NCBI GenBank assembly: GCA_963921425.1
Contig: OY992832.1
Span: 9,486,001-9,550,000 of the forward strand
Length of the DNA: 64,000 bases
Origin: Dryas octopetala
Taxonomy: Eukaryota; Streptophyta; Magnoliopsida; Rosales; Rosaceae
Direction of reading: 5' to 3'
Under the pieces are notes generated by a model. That model saw nothing but the letters and a program-made list of their open reading frames with translations, made no database searches and had not been told where the DNA came from. The position numbers and the translations under genes are program-made. This document shows positions 34,386 through 47,555 of the stretch, one piece after another; the stretch's first letter is position 1; every line of letters begins with the position of its first letter.

Positions 34386-35314
34386 AGTAATTATGTTGAA
34401 AAAGTGAAGTTTCCAAATTAGCCCTTGCACACGATTTGGATTGATCTATTGGATTGCTAATTTGAGAATTGCAATCAAATTTATGGGCCAACTCCTTTAA
34501 AATGCACTTCTTCAATAGTGAGATGCTGTATTTGCTTTCTGTTTTGACCTCAGATTGAATTTGATTGTTTCTTTCAATCCAAACAGGGTAATGAATCTGA
34601 GTTTACTATTAGAAATGCATACTTGTGCAATCCGTTTCCATAACATGCTTATGCAATTATCAATTATGAAGTTTGGTGACGTTTGGAGATTGCCCTTTAA
34701 TCAGATTGAACTGAACAATTGGCAAGCAAATTTTGAGTTTGTGGAAATGCCTATGCATGTCAAATTTTGAGCATCAACTTTGTTGCCCATTCCAGACTGA
34801 GGCCCTATCAGTTCCTGGAATGCAACAGGTTCACGTTTATTAGTTACTATCAGAAACCAAGACTCAGTTCCAAATCCTGTGCCATGATATGGGATCATAA
34901 GATAATTCTCATTTTCATTTCTCAAACTTAACAAAAATCATCCTTAAACCATACATTTGATTGATAAGAGCAGAACAGTTAGCCCTTGTACATATCTTTC
35001 ATCACTTATCTATTCTCTTTATAAACTATTTACAAGAACTATACCTTGCCAGAATAGCTATAAACGCTTCAAAGGGTTTTGAAATTCTACAATTGCTCCA
35101 AAATGTATTGACAACACCATCTTACTCTAAAATATTTTAAAAAATACTTAAACTGAGCTACACAGCAAGTAATTTAATCCAAGGACAAGAGTCACAAAGT
35201 TGTTAACAAGAACTAAATAAGTAATACAATACAATGTTTCTGCCTATGTTTACATGAGCAAATGTATTACTTCAAGAAACAAGCACCGTACTAGTTTCTT
35301 CTCTAATGTCAAGT
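34386..35314. other. Convergent 3' region between nitrobindin and MED22
   Basis: Untranslated ends of both genes and AT-rich spacer. No gene seen. Confidence 0.5.
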
Positions 35315-36637
35315 TCATTGTTGCAAGTTTTGACCTGTCCTCAGTGCAGAAGAATAATAATGGGATTCAAGCTCCTTGAGGCTGGCAGCTGCCTCCTCCC
35401 CAATTCTAGCCAACATGCGGTCAGTCTTCTCAGCCTGCTGGTTAAACTCGACCATTCTCTGCTCTACATGATCATTAAGGGATGCAAATCCTGAAAAGAT
35501 TGCTGTCTGCTTCAATTCGGACACCAACTTAAGTAGAGAATCAGCTGCTTGAACCTGTGGTCAGGACAGATCAAACACGAATGACCAGAACTTGTAAGCA
35601 ACTGGGAACATATGAACGACAAGAGAAGCTTAAAAACAAGCTCGCAGTCATTAGAGTCAACTTGATGAGGCCATACAACAGTAAACCGAACAGTCACCAT
35701 AAATATGACCTTTCTTGAACTTGTTGAATTTGGTTTTAGTATAAGTCTTCTGTTAGAAATTCGAGGGTTCTTCCATCTTAGGGTTTAATAATAAATCTCA
35801 AAAAAAAAATTATAAGAATTTATAAGAAACCACTTAGATAGATTAGAAACCAATAATTGGTTGATTGAGACTTTGAGAGCCATCAATTACCAGGCTATGT
35901 ACCTTTTAATCGTATCAAGGTTACATAAGAAAAAATTACTCTTTTCCAACTAAATGTGTTAACTTTGTGCTACATGGGGTTCTCTTAAAATTATGAAAAA
36001 TGGACAGCATTCAAAAGACAATGACTAGCAGGTGATTCTTCAATTCCTTGAAAAATGCAAAAGCAAAGAATGTCAGAGAGACCTCTGTTTATCTTTGTAA
36101 CACAACATTTCGAAGAAGCAGTAAATGCTCTATACAAATGAATGAGAACGAAGTAAACAGTTCCACAGTACATATACTACTTGTATAAGGTGAAGTTTCT
36201 AAAAACACACAAAAAGAAGCAGAAGCAGAAGCAGGAATAGGTGGTCTGACCATTCTAGCTGCACGCATCTCCATCATGAAAGCTTCCTGAGAGTTTCTAA
36301 CAGGTGGATCGTTCACCTACAAAACACCATAAAAATTGGCACTTTTGTCAATATCTCATCAATTCATACACTTTGTTTTAATTGTAAAATGCTTTGGAAT
36401 TTGGATTACAAAGACAATTCGAATCATTCCCAATATTGTATTTTTCAAGTAAAAGAAAGAAAGACAGACCCTGGAGACGTTGACGAGGTGGCTGAAGTTG
36501 TCGACGATGCTGGCGATGTCCGTTTCCACTCTCTGCAGCAACGCCTTCTGCTTCTGAGCTGCCGCCGCCGCCGCCGCCGATGTGGGCCCACTTCCGCCAC
36601 CACCACCTCCTCCTACTCCTCCTCCCCCTTTATTCAT
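35315..36637 (-). CDS. MED22: Mediator complex subunit 22 (SURF5 family; 157 aa)
   Basis: Three exons, 36637-36470, 36316-36251 and 35554-35315, join at codon boundaries to 157 residues. The N-terminus is low-complexity (polyglycine about 4-15, then polyalanine 21-27). It is followed by [40 protein letters not shown] and [20 protein letters not shown], ending [20 protein letters not shown]. This is the MED22/SURF5 helical family, part of the Mediator head module linking activators to RNA polymerase II in the nucleus. Length and sequence fit plant MED22 closely. An in-frame ATG 33 bases upstream (36670) would add 11 residues; I chose the downstream one because the family begins MNKGGG. Confidence 0.94.
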
Positions 36638-36986
36638 GCTTCCCTCTCCTTTCTTCCTCTCACCGCCCACACACAGAGTAGAGGAGCAAATCTGAGCCTC
36701 ATTATTGACGGTGCCTATGGTTGTAAAATGGGTCTTGGGCCTCTTGGCCCACCTAGGCTTAGGCTCTTTGAATATTCGGGTATGGCCTGGTTAGGCCTAA
36801 TAGGGGAGGGCCCGAGACCAGCATAAGGTTGGGCTGGGCTCAGGCTCAATTCGAACTTTGATCTTATAGGCTCAACCATATGTGTTTTCTTTTTTAATTT
36901 GTAACTAAAACAGAAATTCTCACATGATAGGTTGAACTTTGCACTTTGATACCATAGGTGATATATGATACTTATTTAAGTGATAT

Positions 36987-37040
36987 ATGATGTTCATCTT
37001 ATACATGTATAAAGATATTTTCGTATAAGATAAGCATCAT
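36987..37040. repeat. Imperfect 18-bp inverted repeat
   Basis: Arms ATGATGTTCATCTTATAC (36987-37004) and GTATAAGATAAGCATCAT (37023-37040) pair at 16 of 18 positions around an 18-base loop. Possible short MITE remnant. Confidence 0.6.
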
Positions 37041-39239
37041 GTAATATTGTATAGTATCTGGGTTCAAATGAGGTCTTGACGTCTCGAGTACTCATGAGAA
37101 AATGACTCCTAAGTCATAACTAAAAAATATGATGCAAAAAAAAAGTAAGTTGAATATAAATCTAAAAAATTATAATGCTAAAAAATAAATAATAAAATGA
37201 GAAAAGATACAACAATACAGTGTGTTTAGCTGTTAATCTCTATTGCTCTACTATATATCAAACCCGATCAATCCATTTGTAATTGGCTCGTCCATGCGTG
37301 ATGGCTGATTCTTGGTGTTTTTCTCTTCTATTAAGTCTTTCGGTAATTTTAATATAACTTAATTGAATAAAATTATTTGCATCACATTGTAATACTACAT
37401 TGGTACTAAATATTTAACAGAAGTAACAGATACACATCACACTGATATGACATTTCACCTCTATTACAGATATCATACCAATATAGTATAAAAAATGTAT
37501 GTGTTGCATCTTAGCATTAATCGACTTAATTTAGTAGTGCCACAAATCTCATGCACTTTAGCAATTGACAAGTGCTTTAAGTCTCCATGTGAGGACAAGT
37601 AATGGGGATGGAAGGTGTCAAAATCTCCACGTAACATGGCAGGTTTGCTGCTACTAACCCTCAACATGCCTAGCTAGCTAGCTGTTTCCAAGTCCCACCT
37701 TTGAAATATCAACCTCTTAATTTCTTCTTGCAAGTTGCAACTTATATCAAACGGTGATTATTATTTGATTACCCATCATTCTGCTTATTCGTTTTCCATT
37801 CAACTCTTTGATGTTGATTTCTTTTAGAACTACACAAAACCCAAATCTTTGTTTTGTTTTATATGTTTGTACATGGGATGTCAAATCTTAAATGATGAAC
37901 AGCTCATTCTTCTCCATCGGTGGGATTGGCTTAAATATCTACTACAAAGATATGTTTTGCATAGGCTTTAACCTCTAATGCTATAAGCTCATTCTCAGAA
38001 TTGCTTTGTCTATTATAGACTATCAAGATTTTGACCTTTTCTTTTGAACATGATCATGAATTGCGCAATACCAGGGTATACAACCATTAGAATATTTATT
38101 TTGGAACAAAATGAAGAGGCCTCAGCTAAACAAACAAAACTAGAATTGTGGAGCTTATAACTTTGATGGTAAAGTACTTATGTACCCTGATAATTTTTTT
38201 GCCATTACATTTCTAAGAAATAACCTAGCTAGATAGTTCATGTATTCTTACTTCAGAGTCAAGTAATTAGAACCACAATAATGTGATTAGAATTTTGAGC
38301 TGCTGAAAAACTGAGTTTCATACTTGATAGTAAGATAATTAGACGCGTATGCTGAGTCTAGTCATGCACAGCTCTTACCCGTGTAACAAGGATATATAAT
38401 TGATTAATTAGATATTAGTGATTGAACAGCTTAATTAATTGTCAAATCTAAGACCAATGTGGGGAGAAATGAAGTCTTAAATACATTATCAGTTGAACTG
38501 TACCGCATTACATTTCTTGACTTAAGCCTTATTTTTAAACATGACTATATATTCTCTGTATATGATAATAACCAATAACACAAGCAAGGTCATAGAGTGA
38601 AATAGAATATTGGATGTATAAAAGAATATGGATCCCCAGTACAAGTTGATAAGTTGAAATTTGACAAACATTCACTTTCAGCCAGCTGGCCACGTTGAGC
38701 AGAGCAGGTCAAGTATTGCTCAGATAGAGAGCATGTTAGTTAATGGGCAAATGCATAGTGATGAATGAACTTCTTCCATGTCTTGTTGTCTTTGATTTTA
38801 ATATTGTCACGTTACACAACATCTATTAATTCAAACCGTGTCCGGCCAAGCTAGCACATTATTCGTGAGCTCCAAACCCAATTTTAGGAGATCAACCATC
38901 AAGATTTCGATCTCATACCCACCTTAAATTAGTGTTTTATTAATCACATGACTAATTATCTGTTATAGAGTAATGGTTTAAGATTTTTATTATCCACTTA
39001 GAAACTCATTTGATCAATGGTTCAAACTCATAGTGTGACAACATAACATATCAAATTGTTTAACAAAAAAACATTGTTCTTCTGTTGTTAAATTATATAT
39101 AAGCACACATTTTAGGCAGAGAGTTAATGCATATGATTGTCATTCTTCCTTGTGATATAAACTTGGATTTTAAGAAATTATTGTTCTGTTTCCAATGCTT
39201 TGATATGTATTAACTTTTAATCAATTCAAATGATCATGC

Positions 39240-39241
<2 letters not shown>

Positions 39242-39280
<39 letters not shown>
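39242..39280. repeat. (GA)n microsatellite, ~39 bp
   Basis: An uninterrupted GA dinucleotide run about 420 bases upstream of the protease start codon. GA/CT runs are common in plant promoters and leaders. Confidence 0.95.
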
Positions 39281-39283
<3 letters not shown>

Positions 39284-39700
39284 GAACAAGACTAAAATAC
39301 ATGTATATATTAATATAAATAGAGAGGCAGTACATGATTACTTATCAACCATATTCGTATATACTCGCTATATAATTATGAGGGAGAAAAGTGACAAAGA
39401 TGAATCAGAGAAGTTGGGTTCGGAGCACAAAAGCTTTATATATCCCCAACTCAATACATAAAGGCGCCTCCCTTTATGGTTTCACCCTCACAGTATCTTT
39501 GTTGTTAGCTCCCAAAGGAACCCCACCTTCTCCTTTTGGGCCTCCCCAATCGCCATCCTCTTCTTAGTTCTCTACTTGCCACAAGGTACACCCCAAACTG
39601 CAAAACCCAGTACCCCAGAGTCCCTATCTCCCCTGTTTTCAATCAACCCATTTCTACATTCTCCTTTTTGTGTCTTCTTGTTGTCATTAATTTCACTTTG

Positions 39701-42242
39701 ATGATGAAGTTGAGGCCAAATTCATTGCTCTTCATCATCTTGCTTTCAACCATTCATGGTTTTCTGTTTGTTCATGCACTTCCTGAAGAGCATTTGGGTA
39801 CCATGAGGTTGGAGCTAATTCACAGGTACTCACCCCAATTCAATGGGAATGATGGTATGCATGGGATGACAAAGAGGCCTAAAACCCAGCTGGAACTCAT
39901 CAAACAGCTTCACCAACATGACCTTGTTCGCCACCGAATGATGTCCCACAAAAGGCTTCATAATCATCAACATCATCACCAACAAGGCCTGGGCACAAGG
40001 CGAAAGGACTGGGAAACACCCTCCATTGCAATGCCAATGAATTCTGGTTGGGACTATGGGTTTGGGCAATATCTGGTGCAAGTAAAAGTTGGGACACCTG
40101 CCCAAAAATTCATGTTGATTGCAGACACAGGGAGTGACTTGACATGGATTAACTGCAGATATGGTTGCGGCAGAAAGTGTGACACACACAAAGGAAGATT
40201 GAACAACAAGAGGGTGTTTCATGCGGATCGGTCTTCGACCTTCAAAACTGTGCCATGCTCTTCTCAGTTGTGCAAGATTGAGTTTGCCAATCTGTTCTCT
40301 CTCACAAGCTGCCCCACCCCATTGACCCCTTGCAGCTATGATTACAGGTACACTTCCCAATTTCACATAAGCCATTCACTCACTGTCATACTCTGCCTAT
40401 TGGGTCTCTGTTTTGCTTTGGGAAGTGGCAAATTGAAGGACCCAGTTCCCAGTCTAGGATCTAGCAGAGAGAATCTCATTAGGGTCAGGTCCAAAATTCT
40501 GATTCCAAATTGGGAAAATATTATGTGAATATGATCTCTTGAGTTATGATCCAATCACTTGGTGAAAATGAGGGTAAGCTGATAGTAATTTGGATTGGAA
40601 ATGGAGGAGAAGAACCAAACTAGAAGTAGTTGGAACTTGTCCTTTGTTACAACTTGCTTCATTGAAGTGAGTTGGTTTTAGTTGTGTTAAATACTAAATA
40701 CTTAAGTTGGCATAGGAAAGCTATGGTCATGTGTTGTTGAGGAGTTATAAGGTTCTTTGTGCAAGCATCATCATCCTCACACCATTATTGTCCATGGACC
40801 ATTTAGGTTGAGGTTGTCCAAATTTTACAAATCAACCAAACAATTAGCCTGTTTAAATTAACATGTCTAATGCACAATCAGATGCAATGTGGGGTATCCC
40901 AAATTCATCACCCACTGCAGAAGATGTGGGCGCTGCTTTACCTACATCCAGCAGAAGATTTAAATGGCAGTTATTGTAAGTAGGTGAGGGTCACATGACC
41001 CACATTTTTGTACCAAACACAGGAACTTGTGCCCTTGTTAGGACTTAGGATCTGTCTGTGGCTGCAATGGCAGAAATGTCATTCCTAGTAAGACTACTAA
41101 ACTGTCACTTGTACTTGTTAGCTTGATATACATTTTCGGTCCATCCTTAATTCGGGATCAAAGCAACATTTGCAGGAAGTTCTGAATTTGAAACCTCCAA
41201 TCTCTTTCCCTACTTTTATGTTGGTTTGTAAGGTGTAGGGTGGGGCTGTAATATGTTTCTCTCAGGCTCATGAGGTGCTATAAGCTTTGAGATCCAATGG
41301 TAGTTAGTCAACTTAGTCTTAACAGTGCTAAAGTAATATTACTTGTTTCAACTCTCTAGCCAGATTTAAGAATAGCCAACAGTTTAATTTGTTTTCTGAT
41401 CCTATATATTTTCATGAAGGTACCTAGAAGGGTCTGGTGCAATGGGGGTCTTTGCCAATGAGACTGTAAGTGCGGCTCTCACAAATGGTAGGAAAACAAA
41501 GCTGTACAATGTGGTAATTGGCTGCACACGGTCCATCCAGGGCAATGGAGGCATCACAGGAGGTGATGGCATATTGGGGTTGGGCTTTGGCAAGTACTCC
41601 TTTACATCAAAAGCTGCTCAAACCTTTGGTGGCAAGTTCTCTTATTGCCTTGTTGACCACTCCAGTCCCAAGAATGTCTCAAATTATCTCAAATTTGGTG
41701 CCAATAATGACGCTGCATTGCTGAACAGAATGAGATATACCAAGCTGGTTTTGGGTGGCTCAATTGGTTCGCTTTATGGTGTAAATGTACTGAGCATATC
41801 AATTGGGGACACACTGTTAAAGATACCAAGTGAAGTGTGGGATGCAAATCTTGGTGGTGGAACCATTGTTGATTCAGGCACAAGCCTCACATATCTGACC
41901 CTGCCAGCTTACCAGCCTGTGATGGCTGCACTGACAACAGCTTTATCAAAATATGAAAGAATAACCACAAATGGGGACCCATTTGAGTTCTGCTTCAATG
42001 CCACAGAATTTGATGAGTCTTTGGTGCCAAGGTTGGTAATTCATTTGGCAGATGGAGCTAGATTTGAGCCACCAGTGAAGAGCTATATTATTGATGTTGC
42101 ATTTCAGAAGAAGTGCCTTGCATTTGTGGCAGCTAGTCTGCCTGGTCCCACTATTATTGGCAACATAATGCAGCAAAACCACTTGTGGGAATTTGATTTT
42201 GTGAGAAGTACATTGGGTTTTGCTCCTTCCAAATGCACCTAG
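39701..42242 (+). CDS. Secreted or organellar pepsin-like aspartyl protease (A1, nepenthesin-like; 489 aa)
   Basis: Two exons, 39701-40347 and 41420-42242, split within an Arg codon and give 489 residues. The N-terminus (MMKLRPNSLLFIILLSTIHG) is signal-peptide-like, followed by a propeptide with a His-rich stretch (about 88-93). Both catalytic motifs are present: DTGSD (Asp142, within FMLIADTGSDLTWI) and DSGTS (Asp367, within TIVDSGTSLTYL). Many cysteines follow the first motif, typical of plant nepenthesin-like A1B proteases. There is no plant-specific saposin-like insert. The C-terminus is IIGNIMQQNHLWEFDF and ends GFAPSKCT. It resembles, from memory, Arabidopsis At3g12700, once described as a chloroplast nucleoid DNA-binding protease-like protein. 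Substrate unknown. The 1.07-kb intron shows no other gene. Confidence 0.92.
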
Positions 42243-45200
42243 TTTTGTTTATATTGATCAATTGAAATATTGTTGTTTCTTGTAAGTTGTAATTCTTTTC
42301 TTCCTCTCCTTTCTGTCCTTACTTGTCATACATAATTGTGTACTAAATTTATATACTGCAATTCTTCTTGTAAGTTGTAACTTGTAACGTTTTGTACTTG
42401 ACCATAATTATATATAATATTGAAACTCTTGCATCAATCCAACTGCTTCACATGCTTTATATTTTTCTTAATTTTCTTTCTTATTATGCTAAAAAAAAAA
42501 AAAAACCCTAAAAATATCAAATGGGTATTGAATTAGACAAACCGACCAATCCGAATTCAACCCATATTTTAAATTACTTAAATAAAAATATTTGATAAGT
42601 GGATAAAAGTTCGAACTAAGTACGAATGATTGTTTCGAAAAAGCTAGAATGAACAAGTATGGAAGAGTGAAAATAGAATCATCAGATTAAATACATGGAT
42701 CTAGCTGTCGAGTCCATTTGAATATGACATTTATTTGGACCCCAAATAGAGCCCTAAATATTATATGATATATTCTAAACTGTGCGTAACAACCCACAGA
42801 GCATAAAGAAAGTTGATGTAATTTGTATGATTAGTAGGACAAACGTGGGAGAGACCATTCCTGACGTGCACGCTTTTTGTGAGGATAAATAATCGCTAAT
42901 CACTAAGCATTCTTTGTCGTGAACATTGATTGAAATATTAGTTAGGATATGATTCAAACTGTTGTTTGTCGTTAATAAACATGAAAGGATCCTCGTAGGC
43001 CCCGATCAATCTATTAATACGACAATATTATTGATTATCCACAACAGTTTGCGTTCAGACAAATATCTATTGCGTTAAGCAAATGCATCCATATTGCAGC
43101 AGGCCAGGGATTACATGCAAGTCTCTTTCACTTGACTACTTGAGACCATTCATTGATTGAATGATTGTCAAAGTAAGCAATTGGTGCACCATTTTAAGGC
43201 TAAGGCATGCCCTAATGAGCATCTCTCACAATGAGGTGAGACCCATCTCATTGTGAGAGATGTCCATTGGGGCATGTCCCATAGAAAAGTCTCTTTCATT
43301 TTTAGTGCAAAGGAAAGATAGAGTTGCAAAGACATAATCTTTATTTTATTAGATTCTTAGATAAAAAAGTTGAAAAATAATTTCATATGTTATATTATTA
43401 GATTGTTATATGAATGGTAAAAGTATAAGTGGCCTAGTTCGACCAAGCCCAACCTAGCTTAAAACCCTCCCTTACATGGCAGCATGTGGATGAACTATAT
43501 TGCCCATGAATGCATAGTGTTTTGGCCTCATAAGTATAGCCATATATTTGGTCTCACATGTGAATGAACTATATTGCCCGCTCAAATGTACATCTACATT
43601 AAATGAAGTTTAGAATTAATTAGAGATTAATTTAGATATATGGGCTGCTATATGGAAGCAAAGCATGATTAATCTAATTAAATTGTAATGAAGGTGAAGT
43701 TGATGCATGCTATGGAGAATGAAATTGAGAAGTGATCAAAATTCAGAAGATGAATGATGCATGGGATCGAGGGTTGGAACTTGGAAGGGTATCAATATAT
43801 ATCATATATGTAAATTAATTACATAAATCAAGGCGGTTTTCCCGTTACCCAACAACTGTTGTTCATAGCTCTCACTTTTTTTTATCATTTTTGCAATAAT
43901 ATGGAAATGGGCCATCACTTTAACAACAACCAATCTAAGCTCGATGTAAACGTCTATCTACCCCATGTGCATTGAGATTAGAGGTCAAGTCAATTGTTTG
44001 CTTTATAAATATATATATATATATGCTTTTTAGATTCATATATACAATTACAGATTTACAGGACCTTTGTTGTCTTCTTCTCTGTCTCTGCATTGCATAT
44101 ATAGACTTTAGCTTTAACCTTTTATGTATTAAGAAAGAGAAAACCCATATGTTAATATGTAGTTGTGGCTATGGAAGAGACTAGGTTCAGGCCCCCAGCC
44201 TTTGGTTTTGAGCAAAGTCGTGGTTTGGACATGTAGCAGGTAAGCCAAGATACTCTTATATGTTCCACTTCAACCCCTCTCCCACAGCAGGAAAGAGACT
44301 CATGGCACAAAATAAAATTAAGTAAATTAGTAAAAAGTCACAAAAAAAATTGTAAGTTTCACTTAAAAACTTATGTAAAAGATATATTTATTTTTAAGGT
44401 ACAAAGAGTGGCTTAAAACTAAATTTTTTTCATGACACATACGTAAAACGCACAGAATTATACTTTATCTTGTTATAATGTATTATGTAAAGAGTTACAC
44501 TTTATTTTATTATGATGCATTATTATAATTTCGTAGAAATATATTTTATTTGAATAATGTAGTATTATTTTAAGATTTAAGTATTTATAATTTAAGTTTT
44601 ATGACTTCATATGTAGGAAGGATTACTCTAGCTGTCTCAACATGCATGAATGGATGGCTAGAGTAAAAGAAAAAATGGCCGAAAACTTAAGCACTCAATA
44701 AAATTTTAAGAAAAAAAAAAAAGAAAAGAAAAAGAATTTCGGGCATGTATCTGAGTCTCTCTATTAAAAAGGAGCATTGGGCTTTTGTAACCATAAAGAA
44801 AAATTGGGCTTCATCTTTATGAAAAATGGGTTGCGCTTTTTTCAAACCAAAGAAAAAGATTTGGTCACTTGAGGTTGTTTTACGAAATTTTGATCAACAA
44901 TAATGTTAGATACTACATATGGTACTACATGGTGTAATCTATTTATATTGGTAGATTTCATATCTATTAAATAGATCGTACCAAAATGTGATACACATAT
45001 CATTACTCTTTGATCAAATGTAATACTCACACTTACATTCATTCATTTCATGCCACTCCAACTATATGGGCGACTTATTGTATTTGTAAGGCATATATAT
45101 ATTCAGCAGTTTCCTAAATTAGCAAAAACATGGATGGTGAAGATTCACATCAATTTATCAAAGCAATTAGGTCTTATAATATATTCAGCGAATGGTAGAT

Positions 45201-47555
45201 ATATTGACTACTTGTAGTTTTATATATGTAAAGAGTGGTTGATAAGTTTGTAATCTAATGTTGCTTCTACATGTCATGCTTTGTACTTGCACTTGTCATG
45301 CCTTTTGGGTTGACAAACAAAACATGATGAAATATGGGTATCAATTATTTTTTATTGTTTGCACCATTGACATTTGGCAGGGAAAAATTACAACAATGCT
45401 TGGCCACCTTCAGCCTGATGAAATCATGAAAGTATCCAAATGGGCTGAGCCTTGGACCTAAGTCCAATAATTTGGCCCAAATAATGTTCCTTGGGCACTT
45501 GCTTCCATACATGCTAAGTGCGAACCAATCCAAAGAAGGCGCACTTGCTTTGCATCTCTATATTTCATTCTCCTCTTTCTGTTTCAGACGTTGCTCTTCA
45601 CACACCAACAATTTTAGTTACCACACCGAATGATTTTCACCCCTGTAATTTAAAATTCTTTATAACTTAAAAAGAATTTAAAAAAAAAAAGCCTGGGGTC
45701 TGTAGTAAAGAGGTCTATTGGCCTCCATCGTAGAGGTCAGTGACCTGTCCTCTATCTTAGAGGCTGGACTCCAATTCATTGAAACAAATAGGAGTATTAC
45801 ATAATATTATAAAGAAGAGGTTGAACCAATGGAAGCTAATTACCAGTTTTCATATAAATTTTTTTTCTTTTGAAATTCTAAAAATTAATAAAAATAAGAA
45901 TGAAATTGCCAGAATTGAAAAGTACTGGATATTCTTTTAGGATCGAATTGTTGGGGGTATGAATAGCTAACAACCTTTTGTTTCTTATGAAGTGGCTGGC
46001 ATCATGGCATGCATAAGAATGGTGTAGTCAAAGTTGAAACTCGATCAATACGTCATTACAAATGAATTTGGGATCTTTGCTCTTTGGTGTCATCGGGGTT
46101 GCTTAGTTTTGCTTGCTATGGACAATGTGGACCACAAATTATCCCAAGTATATATAAAAACAGAAACCTATCAATTCATAATTTCATCGCTTCTTATTTG
46201 AGGTGAAAAATACAAGAGACAGCTATTTAAGGAACCTTAATGGGACGTTTTGTTTTGGCTAAATTAAGAAGTAAAGGGATGTGTTTGTCTTCAAGTGCAA
46301 TAAAACTTGCTTATTATATATAGATTCAAATTGACACCATTTCAACATACCTTTATTCATTCCATACGCAAACATAAATTTGAGATGATAAACACAATTT
46401 TTAAGGATTAATTTGCAGCATCTCTTACAAACATCCATCTTGTACGAATTCATGTATTTTAATTTTAATCGTATATTATAAATTTAAGAGTGTACAATTA
46501 AAATTAAAATTACACTTATTGATTCATAACTTTTAAATTTATAATATATAATTAAATCTAAAACAAACAAAACCAAGTATAGCGGGTATCCAATTAAATT
46601 CCTCTCATACCTTAACTAAAGATTATAAGTCAAATTTCAGTTTCAGAGTTTTTTTTAATGGTGTTGGAAAATTCTAATTTTAATGGTGTGGTGTCTACTG
46701 TCTCATAAAAAATGAGTATATTATCCAGAGATTGAATTTTTCAGTGTTAGTGGAGTAGTACACGTGCAGACACCATGTCAAAATGTGAAGCCAAACGTGG
46801 CAGTCCAGGCTCTCCTAAAAATTGGGTTGATATTAAATTGGGGGTTGGCCAAAGTCTATGGTTTTAAATGGTTTGAGAGATGGCTGGCTGGGAACTCTTA
46901 CCCACTAAGAAAACTCTGATAATGCCACTCTTCAACTTGTGAGTTGTGACCGACCTAGCTTCTGGCTTTTTATAAAATGTCCAAATACCTACTAAATTAT
47001 TGAACTCAATTAATTCAGGGTCATCTCACGAAATTTCTAAATATTCAATGGAAGCCAAAGCATTATGAAGCACACATATTTATATAAAATATATATTTTG
47101 AAGTCCAAGTTCCACCTCCACACCATCTTAATTGATATATTAATCCAAACCCTTGAGTTGATGTTGCACTTGCACCCGCTTGATGATGTGCATGGATTTT
47201 TAAACTCTTGATCGATGACTTTCTGCAATTATTCATCAGCAAGTTATGTATGTATGAAAAGTAGTGAACTAATCCCTTTTGAGTTTTGTTATCAAGTTTT
47301 TTTTGTCAATCCCTTTGAAGTCTCATTGTTATTATTATTAATTTCATTTGAAATTCATGCATTGAAAGGTAATTTCTCTAAAAATTTTATTATGATTTTT
47401 AACTAAATATACAGTTCAGATTGATAATTTAGTAAAATATATATAATTGTCACGGCATGAGAAATTTTATATTTTGTATGCTTTTTCCCCTTCTTCTGCC
47501 ACCCTTTTCTGTCTTTCTTTCTTTCATTATTTTTTGTTTTTCTACAAATAAAGTA
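42243..47555. other. Long AT-rich intergenic region (first part)
   Basis: No gene supported. Contains a near-perfect 30-bp hairpin (43206-43276), an AT microsatellite at about 44009-44025 and an AT-rich inverted repeat near 46472-46545. Two phrases with GAGGTC and TAGAGG at about 45706-45765 form a local imperfect palindrome. Small open frames here have no recognisable features. Confidence 0.5.
43206..43276. repeat. 30-bp inverted repeat with 11-nt loop (miRNA-precursor-like or MITE)
   Basis: Arm 1 (43206-43235) and arm 2 (43247-43276) pair at 27 of 30 positions; the inner 15 bp (ATCTCTCACAATGAG) pair perfectly. The loop is GTGAGACCCAT. No open reading frame is involved. Either a very short MITE or a small-RNA foldback. 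Confidence 0.75.

Larger units (their letters stand above)
36638..39700. other. Divergent intergenic region, MED22 to aspartyl protease
   Basis: No gene supported in about 3 kb of AT-rich DNA. Contains an 18-bp imperfect inverted repeat (36987-37040) and a (GA)n microsatellite (39242-39280). An open frame runs upstream into the protease ORF from 39536, but the hydrophobic signal sequence starts only at 39701, so this part is treated as leader. Confidence 0.5.

Noticed and set aside
36470..36670. Upstream alternative start for MED22 at 36670
   Set aside because: Would add 11 residues absent from the family; the start at 36637 gives the usual MNKGGG beginning.
39536..39700. In-frame extension of the aspartyl protease to 39536
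   Set aside because: It would bury the hydrophobic signal sequence about 55 residues inside; the ATG at 39701 places it at the N-terminus.
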